Part shown: piece after piece, positions 22,924-34,500 of the stretch
Layout of the letters: the number at the start of each line of letters is the position of its first letter
How positions within the stretch are numbered: position 1 is the stretch's first letter
Assembly (NCBI RefSeq): GCF_000151315.2
Contig: NW_011887301.1
Span: forward strand, 427,117 to 491,116
DNA: 64,000 bases
Direction: 5' to 3'
Origin: Capsaspora owczarzaki ATCC 30864
Taxonomy: Eukaryota; Opisthokonta; Filasterea
The notes under the pieces: model-generated
Seen by the model: only the letters and a program-made list of their open reading frames with translations
What the model was told of the DNA's origin: nothing
The model's database searches: none
Program-made: the position numbers and the translations under genes

Positions 22924-23641
22924 ATGTTTCGATTACAGCGAGCGCTGCTTACAACGCTGAGCAGCAGTGCGCGTACTTTCAGTAAGTTGAACACCGAGCC
23001 GCTCAAGCCAAAGCCAAGGGCGGTCATCAAGTCATCTTCAGTTCGCATTTGAATTTGATTAACTAACGCTCTGTCTCGCTGTCTGTCTCTCTTGCTCGTG
23101 GTCGTTACTACAAAGGTCCTTCAGCGGCTGCAATTCAGCCTGCCACACTCACCGCCGCCTACCAGTCCCTCAAGTCAGTACAACTAGCACCAACCCATTG
23201 ATGTACTATGACACTGACCTTTTTTGCGGTTGGGACACAGACCGCTGCTCGATGATGCAGTCGCAAGCCACGACGCCGACGATGTCCTTGAAGCCAAGCG
23301 AGCCTGTCTTGATTTTCTAGGTTTTGCATGGTCACAAAATACGCGTTAGTGGTATTACGACAATGTAGACGCTCATTCTATTGCTCTTGTTTCCGATGGG
23401 GTGTGGGGTGCAGATCGGTACAATGCATTGCGAGAGAGCAAACAACCAATTCCTGCCGATCTCCCGCCCCTTGTCAACAACGTGAAAGGTACATGCAGAT
23501 CCCCCCCCCCACAAAGGTTGGAACAGGCTTGTTGTTGTAGGGTGTACTAACTTGGATGACGTTGACTGCTCCAACGCAACTCTGAAAATCTCAGATAAAC
23601 TACAAGAATTGTTGGGCAAGAAGACCTTCTCGGCAATGTAG
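22924..23641 (+). CDS. Small predicted mitochondrial protein of unknown function
   Basis: I assembled this gene from five short exons that fit in phase: 22924-22981, 23116-23173, 23241-23320, 23414-23488 and 23541-23641 (124 codons). The N-terminus MFRLQRALLTTLSSSARTFS is rich in Arg, Ser and Leu with no acidic residue, which is typical of a mitochondrial targeting presequence with a cleavage-like ARTFS. The mature part is small, soluble and helical in character (AAYQSLKPLLDDAV, EAKRACLDFLDRYNALR) and ends DKLQELLGKKTFSAM. I do not recognise the family. The evidence for a real gene is the consistent chain of splice sites, the presequence and the ATG close to the divergent NPL4 promoter. Confidence 0.62.
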
Positions 23642-23785
23642 ACAACCAACCCCGCACGCGCATGCACCCAAAGCATCGATTGGAATACATACACGACAAT
23701 GGCACATACATTTTACACTTCCCAGTTCAAGTGATACAATCAAATCAAAAATCCTTGCGTTTGACACACACATTCTTCCCTCTTT

Positions 23786-25934
23786 TTACAACTTGGCCGT
23801 TCGAGTTGCAGCCTCGACAACTGCGCGCATGTCTGTTAGGGCTTGGAAGACGGCGCGTGCAAGACGCAGGCCATCGGTGTGGCTGTCGTTGAAATTCGTC
23901 ACGGAAAACACAATGCTGTCGTCGCGCACATTGTAGCAAACGCCGTAGCCGTCTGGAACAACGGGGCCAAAGGCGGGTGCCACGCGGAACGTTGTCGGCA
24001 CTTGGCTGGTGGAGAGACGGAAGGTGGTGCTGCGGCTGTACGCCGGGTCTTTGAACAGCGCAGGCACTTCCAAACCACCCTCGATCGCCAGCATGCGCAT
24101 GCCAAGCAGAGGACGATCGACACCACGGCCTTCCATGGCGTTCTTGGTGGTCTTGACGTGCGAGGCAATGGCCTCCTTTAACAGCTTTGCGCAGACGACC
24201 TGGAGCAATTGTTGGGTTTCCATTGCAAAAAAGTCAGACGTAGCTACTTCTTCCTCACTCGCATCCCACCACCAACTCTTACCGAATCAAGACCCCGAGG
24301 ATCATTCACAGGCGTCATTGCACGAACAAACGCGGCAGAGGCTTGGCTGAGGCTGCGGATGGTTTCCGTGCGACCGTGGTGGAATTGACGTGTGGACGCG
24401 GTCTCGTACACGGCGGTGAGATTGCCGTGGAGACGGTAGTACCCCAGCTGCAGCGCCATCTGGAACCAGGCGTCAGGCGACACACGGAAGGCCTTCACCA
24501 GCTCTTTGCCATAAGCTGGGTAATCGTTGATGGAGAGATTCGTGCGCGCAATCAGGGCGTCAATTTCAACAGCCACGCGGGCAAGGCCATCTTGGACTGC
24601 CTTGGGCAACGGGCCCCAAGACAGGAGCTCGGGTTCGGCGAGCTTGGACAACCGCTCGTGGCGCTGGGCTGCAGACAGCTCGTCGTTGAACAGGCGGCGC
24701 GTGCCATGCATGTGGAAGACCAGTCGCGCCACTGCAACGCCATCGGCAACAGAGTGCTCCATGTTGATGCCAGCCTGGCCGTCTGCTGAAACCAACAGTT
24801 GCACAGACTTGTCAAACCAGCGGTTGCCAGTCTCGCGCGTGCTGCCAAAGCCATGGAGCGTCAGCGCGGTATTGGCGCCGTCCTCGAGCGCAAGCTCATC
24901 ATCCAATGAGACGGTGAACAGGGCCGACTCGATCACCTCGAGGGTGCGGCGGCTTCCGGCATGTTGAGACAGCTGTTCGCGATTCTGTTCGAGGTGAAAA
25001 ACAAGCAACAAAAAAGTCGTTCAAAAACAAGGGTGATAAGTGAAACAGCAGTGTGAGAACACCAATCAGCACAACAACAAGTAGGAGCATGAGGTTTTGC
25101 AGCAACAGAAGGCGCGAATGGTACCTCGGCCCAACGCGTTCGGTTGTCCGCAGTCAGCAAGCCGATGGCAGGAGACTTGCCGCGTGCGGCACGCGCTTTG
25201 ATGCGGGCGAGTTGTAGCTCAATCTCGTCTTGTGAGAGGATTTGCAGCGATTTGCCTCCGGAACCCGACGCGTGCAGCACTGGGAAGGAGAAGAATTGGT
25301 TGCGGCAAATCACCACGACGTGGCGGGAATTGGCATAGGTGACCTGCTCGTCAATCTTTTTGCCTGGCTTGCGGTTGGTTGCAAAGATGAGACGGAGCTG
25401 GTTCATGCACAGCGGCGCCTTGCCCAGAAATTCGGGCTGCAGCCGCTCAGAAACGACCAGTTCTCTGAATTCGAGCATTTTGACAATGTACCGCGCCGCC
25501 TGACGCAGCGGAGGCGGGTTGCTCGGATCGCGCTCAAGGGTCATGGCCGTGTTTGAGTTGATCACGGACGTCTCGCGGTAGGCCAGGTAGGCGAGCTGGA
25601 GCCACCAATCCTCGAGCCAATTGCCACGCTCCTGCCCGCGCTGGACGAGCTTCTTGTGGAGCAGCTCGCCCGTCCCGCCCGGCTGCTTGAATGCGTCGAC
25701 GGCAGCACGCGTGGCGCTCTGCTCTGGCAGGGACAGCAGCGGCTGCACGGAAGCCAAGTACGTGTCGAGCACAGTGTCCAGATTGGGAACCGGCAGCGGC
25801 GGGAGCTTTCCCTCGAATGCGAACAGCGCGGGTTGTTTTGCCGCAGCAGCACCTGCGCCACCACTTGTCATAGTAGCAGCAGCGTTGTTGTTGGTCTTGC
25901 TTGCATGCGCAGCGTCGTGGTCGTTGAGTGACAT
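23786..25934 (-). CDS. CRAT: Carnitine O-acetyltransferase, probable peroxisomal targeting
   Basis: I read 641 residues in three phase-0 exons: 25934-25125, 24984-24283 and 24199-23786. The protein shows carnitine/choline acyltransferase motifs: LPPLPVPNLDTVLDTYL near the N-terminus, the catalytic region NMEHSVADG (general-base His in EHxxxDG), the YETASTRQFHHGRTETIR carnitine-site stretch, and a C-terminal segment with GYGVCYNV. It exchanges acetyl or short acyl groups between CoA and carnitine. The protein ends in AKL, the same PTS1-like tripeptide as animal CRAT. No clear mitochondrial presequence is seen at the Met start, though an alternative start could add one. It is head to head with the thiolase gene, which fits a role in acyl-CoA metabolism. 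Confidence 0.9.
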
Positions 25935-26378
25935 GGCTTTATTGACAACGGAAGCAATCCAAAAAAAATGAGTGAAACGTTGTTCAAAATCTGCCGACGG
26001 AAGATTGGAAAACTTGTGGATTTGAGCCGGTTTCTGTTAGTTTCTGTTGAGGAAAGCAGTAAAGCAGTGAAGGAACGATTGCGTTGGTCATCACTCGATC
26101 ACGTCCAATGCTCAACGAGTGAAAGACAAAAAAACGAAAAAAAAAACATGCAGTGCCGAGCGACGGAGCTGGGAGAGATTCAGCGAAAAGCAGGCTGAGC
26201 AGCAACAAGCATTGGAACTGTTGCTTTTCTGAGCATCTCTGGGGTGAGGTGTTTGTTTCTCTCCCTTGCCATTGCGTTTCTGTCTAATATGATTGATGAT
26301 AATCAATAATTCACCAACTGTTACTCCTTTTCTGAGCTTGCTTTGCTTCACTCTCTCTTTTTGAAGAATCGACCCATA
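25935..26378. promoter_or_regulatory. Divergent intergenic region between CRAT and thiolase genes
   Basis: This 444 bp stretch separates the start codons of two acyl-CoA metabolism genes on opposite strands and must hold both promoters. No coding sequence or named element was recognised. Confidence 0.5.
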
Positions 26379-28378
26379 ATGCTGCTCTCTGCCCGCCCCG
26401 TGTACATTGTCGCTGCCAAGCGCACGCCGTTCGGCACGTTCGGCGGCAAGCTGAAGGATCTGACTGCGACTGATCTGCAGGTTGAAGCCGTGAAGGCTGC
26501 CCTCGCTGCCGGCAAGGTCGACCCGACCACGGTGGACAGCGTTGTGGTTGGCAACGTTGCCCAGACGAGCGCCGACGCGCCGTACCTCGCCCGCCACGCC
26601 GGCCTCCGCGCAGACATCCCGATCCGCACGCCAGCACTCACCGTCAACCGCCTGTGCGGCTCGGGCTTCCAGTCCATCATCAACGCGGCCCACGACATTC
26701 TCATTGGCGACGCTGCCATTGCGGTTGCCGGCGGCACCGAGTCCATGTCCCAGGTCTGACTCTTTCTCGCTCTCACATTCAGCAACTTCTTCTTTGATGT
26801 TTGAGGTCGGGACATGGGGTGGGGGTGGGGTGGTTCGAGCAGCAGATCAAGGCGGAGACGGAAGCGGCTCGTTTGGAAAAGAAGTCTCCGCGCTTCTACA
26901 CAAGTCAAATGCTTTGGGAGTCCCCGGTCGAAGGGGTTTGCGCAGTTGATTGCTGTTGAGATGAATGAAAGCAGGAGCAGCAGCAGGCTGATGTGGGGGT
27001 GGGGCGGGTCTGGTTGAGGGGTTTCCATATGGATGATGCATTGAAGATTGAAGGCGGTTTTTACATGTGATTTTGGCTGATGACTGTTGTCACAAAAACA
27101 ACGAGCCACTCAATCACTCACTCATGGCAATCACTCAATCACTCACTCAATCACTCACTCAATCATGACCAAGTTCACAGTGCTAGCAAACAAAAACAAA
27201 AAGAAAACACCCCGGCTTGGGCTGGTTCGCTTGAAGAGCCGAATGCAAATCATTGGTTCTGAGAAAATGAAAATTCTGAGAGTTGTCTTTTCTCTCTTTC
27301 CCATTCTCTTGCCGCCCCTCCCCCCTCTCTCCCCTGCGCCTCGTCTCTGACCAATTTTGCTTACTGATGACTTTGTGTTGCTGCTCGGTCAGGCACCTTT
27401 CGCGGCCCGCGATATTCGCTGGGGCGTCAAGCTCAGCCACACCCCCAAGCTCGAGGACACGCTCTGGTCGGCGCTCACCGACTCGTACATCAAGCTGCCG
27501 ATGGCCATCACTGCCGAGAACCTCGCTGCCAAGTACCAGGTCACTCGCGCTGATGCCGACGAGTTTGCGCTTGTGTCGCAACAGCGTTGGGCCAAAGGTA
27601 ACTACGGCTTGCTCTGGATCCACTTCTGCTCCAACATCTGCAGGATTGGGTTTTTTGTTTCTTTTTGTAGCCAAAAGTTGTTGCTGTTCTTTCTCTGACT
27701 TTTGTTGTTGTTGTTGTTGTTGTTGTTGCTGTTGTTGTTTTTCCCCCCCCCCGTTCTCTTTCAGCTCACGCTGAAGGCCGCTTCAACGCCGAGATCGCCC
27801 CGATCGGCATCAAGGGCAAGAAGGGCATTGAAAAGTTCGAGGTCGATGAGCACCCGCGCCCGGCCACGACGATCGAGACGCTCGCCAAGCTGAGCCCCGT
27901 GTTCAAGGCTGATGGTGTCGTCACTGCTGGTAACGCCTCTGGCATTTGCGACGGTGCTGCAGCGCTTGTTCTTGCCAGCGAGGAGGCTGTCAAGACCCAC
28001 AACCTGAAGCCCCTTGCCCGCCTCGTCTCGTACGGCATCTCGGGCGTCGACCCTTCCATCATGGGCATTGGCCCGGCCCCCGCCATCCGCCAGGCCCTGA
28101 GCCGCGCCAACCTCACTCTCGACAAGATCAACCTTGTCGAGGTCAACGAGGCCTTCGCCGCCCAGTTTGTGGCCGTCGAGCGCGAGCTCAAGCTTGACCG
28201 CGACATTTCCAACACCAACGGCGGTGCCATCGCCCTCGGCCACCCTCTTGGCGCCTCTGGTGCTCGCATCGTTACCCACCTCACCCACGAGCTGCAACGC
28301 ACCAACGGCAAGTACGCCGTCGGCTCTGCCTGCATTGGCGGTGGCCAGGGCATTGCTGTTATTCTCGAGCGTGTTTAA
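26379..28378 (+). CDS. ACAA2: Mitochondrial-type 3-ketoacyl-CoA thiolase
   Basis: I read 397 residues in three exons: 26379-26753, 27393-27597 and 27765-28378. It matches ACAA2 closely over its full length, and the length is the same. It carries the nucleophilic cysteine in NRLCGSGFQS, the loops GGTESMSQ and NEAFA, the GHP motif in ALGHPLGASG, and the second catalytic cysteine in GSACIGGGQG. It cleaves 3-ketoacyl-CoA in the last step of beta-oxidation, or condenses acetyl-CoA. The N-terminus MLLSARPVYIVAAKRTPFG is short, as in ACAA2, where the N-terminal region is a non-cleaved targeting signal. Intron 1 (639 bp) is long for this window and contains a tandem repeat. Confidence 0.94.
27107..27163. 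repeat. CACTCAAT-type tandem repeat in thiolase intron 1
   Basis: Several copies of CACTCAAT/CACTCACT units occur in the first intron of the thiolase gene. This is a simple minisatellite with no coding content. Confidence 0.8.
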
Positions 28379-28428
28379 CGAAAAAATGTTTGTTTCATTT
28401 TGTTTGTTTGTCCGTCCTCTGAGCAATC

Positions 28429-28434
28429 AATAAA
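28429..28434 (+). other. AATAAA, candidate poly(A) signal of thiolase gene
   Basis: A canonical hexamer lies about 50 nt after the thiolase stop codon and before the next gene at 28514. Confidence 0.5.
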
Positions 28435-28513
28435 CGACAGCAAAATCAATAGAACGTTATTGATCATCACTCCTCATAGCTCTACTTTGTTTCATCACTT
28501 CCCCCCTCCCCCA

Positions 28514-30259
28514 ATGTCGAGCTCGCGGCGCGATCATCGCTCAATGTCGCGGTCGAGGTCCAGATCGCGGTCCCGCTCGCCCGACCGCCGTCGCCCCGCG
28601 TCTGACTCCAGGAGCTCGCAGTCCCAGCAGCGCTCACGATCTCGATCTCGATCCCGGTCTGTGTCTCGGTCGCGGTCGCGGTCAAGGTCGAGGTCGAGGT
28701 CGCCGTCAACGCGGCGCCATTCAAGCCACCATTCGAGCCACTCAAGCAATCGCTCGCGCTCTGGGCGTCACAAGCACAGCAAGAAGCACAAGAAGCACTC
28801 ATCGTCATCATCATCGTCGCGTCGCCATCGCAGTCGGAGTCGGAGTCCAAGTCGGAGCAGCGACCGCTCGTCAAGTAGTAGCAGCGAATCCGAGTCGTCT
28901 GGGAGCGAGTCTGGGTCGGAAGGCGAAGACGACCGCCGGCATCGTAGAAAGAAGCACAAGCACCACAAGCACCATAGGAAGCACCACAAGCACCACAGGC
29001 GGTCAAGATCGCCCGAACGAGCTGAACGCGCTGAGGCGAAACACAATGTTGCTCGCGAGAGCTCAAGCACGACTGCTACAACTAGTGCACCAGCAAGTAC
29101 AGGTACTCTTTCAAGGTCAAGCGAAGTGGTTGCTGCAGCCGCTGCCGAGCCTGTTGTGGCTGGACCCTACATCCCGGAAGAGTTTCGCCGCACGCTCGAG
29201 CGTCAGGCAGATAGTGTTGAGATTGGACCAACCGCACCGCCGACAACGACAAGCTCGAGTCAGGAAAACAAGGATCAAGCAGGGCCAGAGATGGACGAGG
29301 ACGCACGACGCTATCTCGCGACGCTACGCGGCGAGACCTACAGCCCGAACTCGACGCAAGTCCACAACAACAACGCGGCTGCCGAAGACGATGATGATGA
29401 TCTAGGACCATTGCCCGCTGCCCAAGGATCGCATGCACCAACAGCAGCCGAGCAGTTTGCTGCTCGGGAGGCCAGAACGTTGAAGCGCGAGCAAGATCGG
29501 TGAGTGATTGTTGTGACCTCGTTCGCTTTGAAGGCAGAGACTATTCTGTTTACTCACTGTTTACTCACTGTTTGCACTCGTAGGTTGAATGCTGCGGCGG
29601 CGGCGGCCGCGGGACCGGCAGATCGCGAAGAGTGGATGATGGAGTTGCCCGAGGAGCGGAGCTTTTTGGGTACCGAGGCCCGCAGCTTCAGATCGAACGC
29701 ATACAGCGGTCGTGGTGACACTTCGGCATGGACCGATACGCCAGCACAACGTGCCGCTCGATTGGCAGGCCACCCCGACCCCGAGCCCTCGGCTGCCGCC
29801 AAAAAGCGGGATGCTGCCAACGCCGAAGCGCTGCGACTCCAGCAGGAGCGTGATCGTGACATTGCCTCGTCTTTAGATGTAAGATAGTTTGTGGATGTTT
29901 TTGGTTGGATTGGGTGCGCGTGGCATGCAAGGCGAGGGATCATGACGAGTTTGGAAGGATTTGTGCTCATCTATTTTTTTGTTTTACCATGCGGGTTTGT
30001 TTTGCTGTTGTTGTTTTCACAGGGCAAGCGAGCATCCCTGTCCCTCGTCGACATGCACCGAGACCGCCAAAGTGTGGAAGCTGCAGCTGCCAGCAAAGCT
30101 AAAAGCGACGAGCCATCCACTCGGATATTCACGTTTGACCGCGAGAAGGACTTTGGCAACCGCGTCATGGATTCCAAAAAGCGCAACGACATTATCGAAA
30201 AGAGCAAGTCCTTCAACACGCGCTTTGCCTCTGGCGGGACTCAGTCTCGGTTTCTCTGA
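28514..30259 (+). CDS. GPALPP1: GPALPP1-like protein with RS-rich N-terminus
   Basis: I read 505 residues in three exons: 28514-29499, 29584-29878 and 30023-30259. The first 160 residues are an RS domain (repeated RSRSRS) followed by Lys/His-rich KHKKHHKHH tracts. The rest matches GPALPP1 (KIAA1704): one VEIGPTAPP and one DLGPLPA version of the GPALPP motif, [18 protein letters not shown], the signature [23 protein letters not shown] and the C-terminal [18 protein letters not shown] domains usually mean nuclear speckle location and pre-mRNA processing partners. The molecular role of GPALPP1 itself is poorly known, so function is inferred only. The gene starts 135 bp after the thiolase stop codon. 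Confidence 0.85.
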
Positions 30260-31517
30260 ATTTTTTTGCGTTTGCTGCGTGGAAGCTTTTTGCTGTTGGT
30301 TTGATCAAACGAGTAAATTTCTCGGAATTCTGGCGTGTTCACTGTTGGTGCTCTGAACTTACCCGGACATTTGACCTTGAATCGCTCCTGAAGCTTGTAA
30401 GGATGGATGCCAGAGTGAGGAACGGACGCCGATTCACCGTTTTCGTCTTCTTTGGGCATTTCGCGAGTGTTGTTGCAGTAGTCGTTGACTTTTGGTTTTT
30501 CTCTGTTTTGTTGCTCAGTCAATCTTTTTCTTTTTCTTTTTCTTTTTTTCTCTTCATTTCTGAGTTGGTGAGGATTTTTGATGATTTTTGCATCATGCAT
30601 TTTTATTTCTTTGTCCTTTCCCGCGCTTTCATCATCGTCGCTCACCCCCTCGATCGCGCTCTCTCCCTCACTCACTCACTCACTCACTCACTCCTCTTGT
30701 TGTTGCTCTGAGTAATACAAGTCACTTGTGATGCAGCGTTCGCCTGTCTTCAGTGCAGGTGGGGCAAGTGGGGCGTTCCTCATGTGGCACAGTTCACCCT
30801 TTTCTCCGATTTCCACCTCACACTCATCCCTCCCACCACCCAGTCCATCCACCCAGTCCATCCATCCATCCATTCATCTGCATCGCCGCAAATACTCGGC
30901 GCTTCATTCAATCTTGAGTCGCGGCATCGATTGAAGGCGAGAAAGACAAGTCAATGGAGAAACTCAACTCAAATTGACAAAAAATGACAAAATGCAACCT
31001 TTTTTTTTTTTGAATGTTCACTCTCCTCCTCCTCCTCTGCTTCAGTCCGCTTTGTGCTGCTTTTGCGACTCCAGTTTGTGCGTTGCGACTCTAAGAGTGT
31101 GAGTGAGAGATGCAGAGCTGCAGCGTGGGATTTGACTGGTTGAACGGAAGTCTTCTCCAAGCGGAAATAAGCGCTGAAATCTGCGCAGAGCGTGATTTGC
31201 TGCTGATTGCCCCCCACACGGCTTCACTCGGCTTCCACACTCAAAGTCAAAGTCAAAGTCCATATGAGCATCATCTCAAAACAAGTAGTCAACTAGTCAG
31301 TAATGGTGGGTGGGGGGTGGGTGTGGGGGAAACCTGGTCAAAAACACACAGCAACAACTGTTTTTGTCTGAGAAAGCAGAGAATCAAAACTCAGAACCTG
31401 ATGCTCGTGTTGTTGTTCCTTCCACCTCACGATTCATGATCGTTAAACTCACTTTTGTTTGACCATGTGCCTTTTTCATGTTTTCTTGCTCAGATTTTTT
31501 TCTCTCTCAACATCACA
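30260..31517. other. Intergenic region upstream of FAS1 gene
   Basis: No gene was recognised in 1.26 kb. It holds T-rich tracts near 30500-30560, a CACT repeat near 30670-30695 and CCAT repeats near 30845-30875. The 3' part is expected to contain the promoter of the large FAS1 gene. Confidence 0.5.
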
Positions 31518-34500
31518 ATGGCCAAGTCATCGACTCCTCTGATGGCCATGTTGGCTGCCGTCGTGCTGATGCTGGCACTGACCGCCAGCGCCGAAACAAT
31601 CTTGGAACAGCTCACTGCTGATGGCCAATACACCCAATTCCTCGACTTTGCATCCCAGTATGGCCTGAACGAGACCATTCTCGCAAACACAACAACGACC
31701 TTCACCGTGTTTGCGCCGACGGATGCTGCTCTGCAAGCGCTGACGCCAGACCAGCTGGCCCAGTTCACGGCGGGAGGAGCCGCGTCCATCCTCTACCTCG
31801 TTTTGGACGGAAAGGTGCAACGCTCGGACTTGCACACCAACGACCTCCGCGCCACGCTTGCCGGCACGACCTTTGTGGTCGGCAACTACCCTGCCGCCCA
31901 GAACAACCTCTTCACCTTCAACGGCATTCCCATCGACCCCACCGTGGCGGATGTCAGCAATGGTCTGATCTTCCCGCTCAACACGACCGTGCCGCTCCTT
32001 CCCACCAACTACATGACGGGCGCCATCGCGTCCGGCACGATTGGCAATGTCGCCGTCTCTGTTTTTGCCGCGGCCGTGGCCCGTCTTCCCCTCATTGCTG
32101 AGCGTCTGAACACCTCGGGCCCTTACACGCTGTTTGTCATGTCGGACGCTGCCATCTCGGCTGTCTTGCCCGATGCCGCGCTCGCGAACGACGAGTTTAT
32201 GACGCAGTTGCTGCTCCTCCACATCTCGTCCGGTGCGTGGTTTTCCTCTGCCATCAACGCCACTCTGCAGGGCAGTGCCTCGTTTGAGTTGACGTCGCTC
32301 AACACCAAGCCGCTCAGCGTGGCGGTGAACGCGACCGACGACGGTGGTGTGGCCCTGAACAACGGCCAGGCGCGCATTGTTGCCACTGACGCCACCCAAA
32401 TCAACGGTGTCATCCATGTCATTGATGGCGTGCTGCTGTTCAAGCCCTCCGAACTGCTCGCTGCCCTCAAAGGCTTCTCCAACCTGACCGCCCACCTTTC
32501 CACTGCCGGCCTGCTGGCGCAGCTTGATGCTGGCAGCAACTTTACGCTGTTTGCTCCCACCGACGACGCCTTTGCCGCCCTCAGCTCGGCCCAACAGAAC
32601 GCGCTCGTCAGCAGCCCCGCCGCGACGAAAGAGTTGCTTTCTTACCACGTTGTCAGCGAGCCGGTCAAGACGCTCGACATCTCCCTGCCCATCATCTCGA
32701 AGCCAACGCTGCAAGGCGGTCAAATCAACCTCGGCATGTACAGCTCTGGCGCGTACTTTGTTGGCAGCGCCGAGCTCGACTACGACACGGTCGACCTGCC
32801 CGTCGCTGGCGGCAGCTATCTTCAAGCGCTGGATGGCGTCATCCACAACGTTGGCTCTGAGCCCGTGAGTGCCTTCTTCACGCCATCTACGCCCCTTCTC
32901 TACACTTCGAGCGACAAGTTTACCACCTTCCTCGCGCTGGCAGCCAACACTGACCTGAACCAGCTGCTGAACGGCTCGCTCAATTCTTTCGTGACTGTCT
33001 TTGCTCCGTCTAATGCTGCCTTTGCGAGCCTCGACACGGCCGTTGTTTCCTTCCTGATTGCCAACCCCGACGTTGCAATCTACCTCCTCGGGTTCCACGT
33101 TTCCGAAGGAGCGCCGTACTCCCTGTCCTTCGACTTTTCGACGACGCCCTCGCCTCTGGTAGCCGTGTCTGGAGGCGACTTTTACGTCGAGCAACCCGTC
33201 GAAGGCACCCTTCGTGTGCAAAATACCTCAACCACCCGTTCCGTGGACTGGATTGGCGCCAATGGCGCCGTTCATGTGCTTGATTCCGTCCTCGTCCCTC
33301 CAGCCCGTATCTCGGTTGCCCTTGTGTTTAACAATCTCACCACCTTTGCAACTCTCCTCAGGAATACTTCTTTGCCGAGCTTGATTGATCCTGGCAGCTA
33401 CACTTTGATTGCGCCCACCAACGCCGCATTCGCCAGCCTTGATCCCGCCGTTATCGACCGTCTCCATACGGACAGTGACTTTTTGCTGGCTTTCCTGCAG
33501 TTCAACAGTGTGATCGGCGATCACCCTTACGACACTCTGGTTAGCAGCACGAGCGCCATTCTGCTGCCCAACATTGCCAACTCGGTTGTTCGCTTTGACA
33601 CGTCTGATACCACCGTTTTCGCCCAGGGTGCCCGACTTTCCTCGGCGCCCATCCAACCCACCTCGGGTATCATTCTTATCGTCGACAAGGTGCTGCTGCC
33701 TCCGACGGGCGACTTGCTCGCTGTGCTCGAAACCCTGAACAGCACGAGTGCTGTGGGTGCTGTTCTCGGCAACACGACCTTGCAGGGCGCGCTTTCTAGC
33801 CCCACTGCCAACCTCACTGCCTTTGTGCCCAGCAACGCTGCGTTCGAGACGATTCCGTCGCAAGTGCGTGGCGTGTTTGCGGGTTCGTTGCTCTCCAAGA
33901 TTCTCGCTCACCACATCGTCCCGGATCAGCTCGTGTATGGCGCCCTCCTCCCCGACTTTATCAACAAGTCTTTCACGACGCTGCAGGGCGACACCATCGG
34001 CCTGGCCTTTGCCAACTCGGAGTTTGTCATTACTCCCGATAACGCCAAGGTGGTTTCGCTGGATGCGGCACCTGCCTCGAACGGCATTGTGCACTTGATC
34101 GACACTGTGCTTCTGCCAGTCTTGAACACGTTCGACGTGCTCCAGTGGGACTCGTACGTGACCTTTGCCTCAAAGCTGCTGCAGACCAACCAGAGCGCCC
34201 TGCTCGAGACGGCGCCCATCGTCACCGTGTTTGCGCCGTCGGATCTGGCATTCTCCAAGCTCACGCCGCAGGAACTGGCAGACTTTAACGACCTCACCTT
34301 TGCCAGCGATGCATTTGACTACATGATTCTGACCCAACAATTCAATGCGTCCGACGCCACTGACGGCCAGCAGCTCCAGGACGATGGTCTCATCTTGTTC
34401 GTCAACAAGATTGGCAACAAGGTCTATGTGAATGGAAAAGCGCTCGACCTCGCGCCAGCTGTTACGTCGAACGGCGTGATTTATGGCATGGACGACGTTG

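Noticed and set aside
31527-33221. A 564-codon minus-strand frame opposite the FAS1 gene
   Set aside because: It is rich in Arg, Gly and Val as expected from the complement of the FAS1 codons, with no family similarity.
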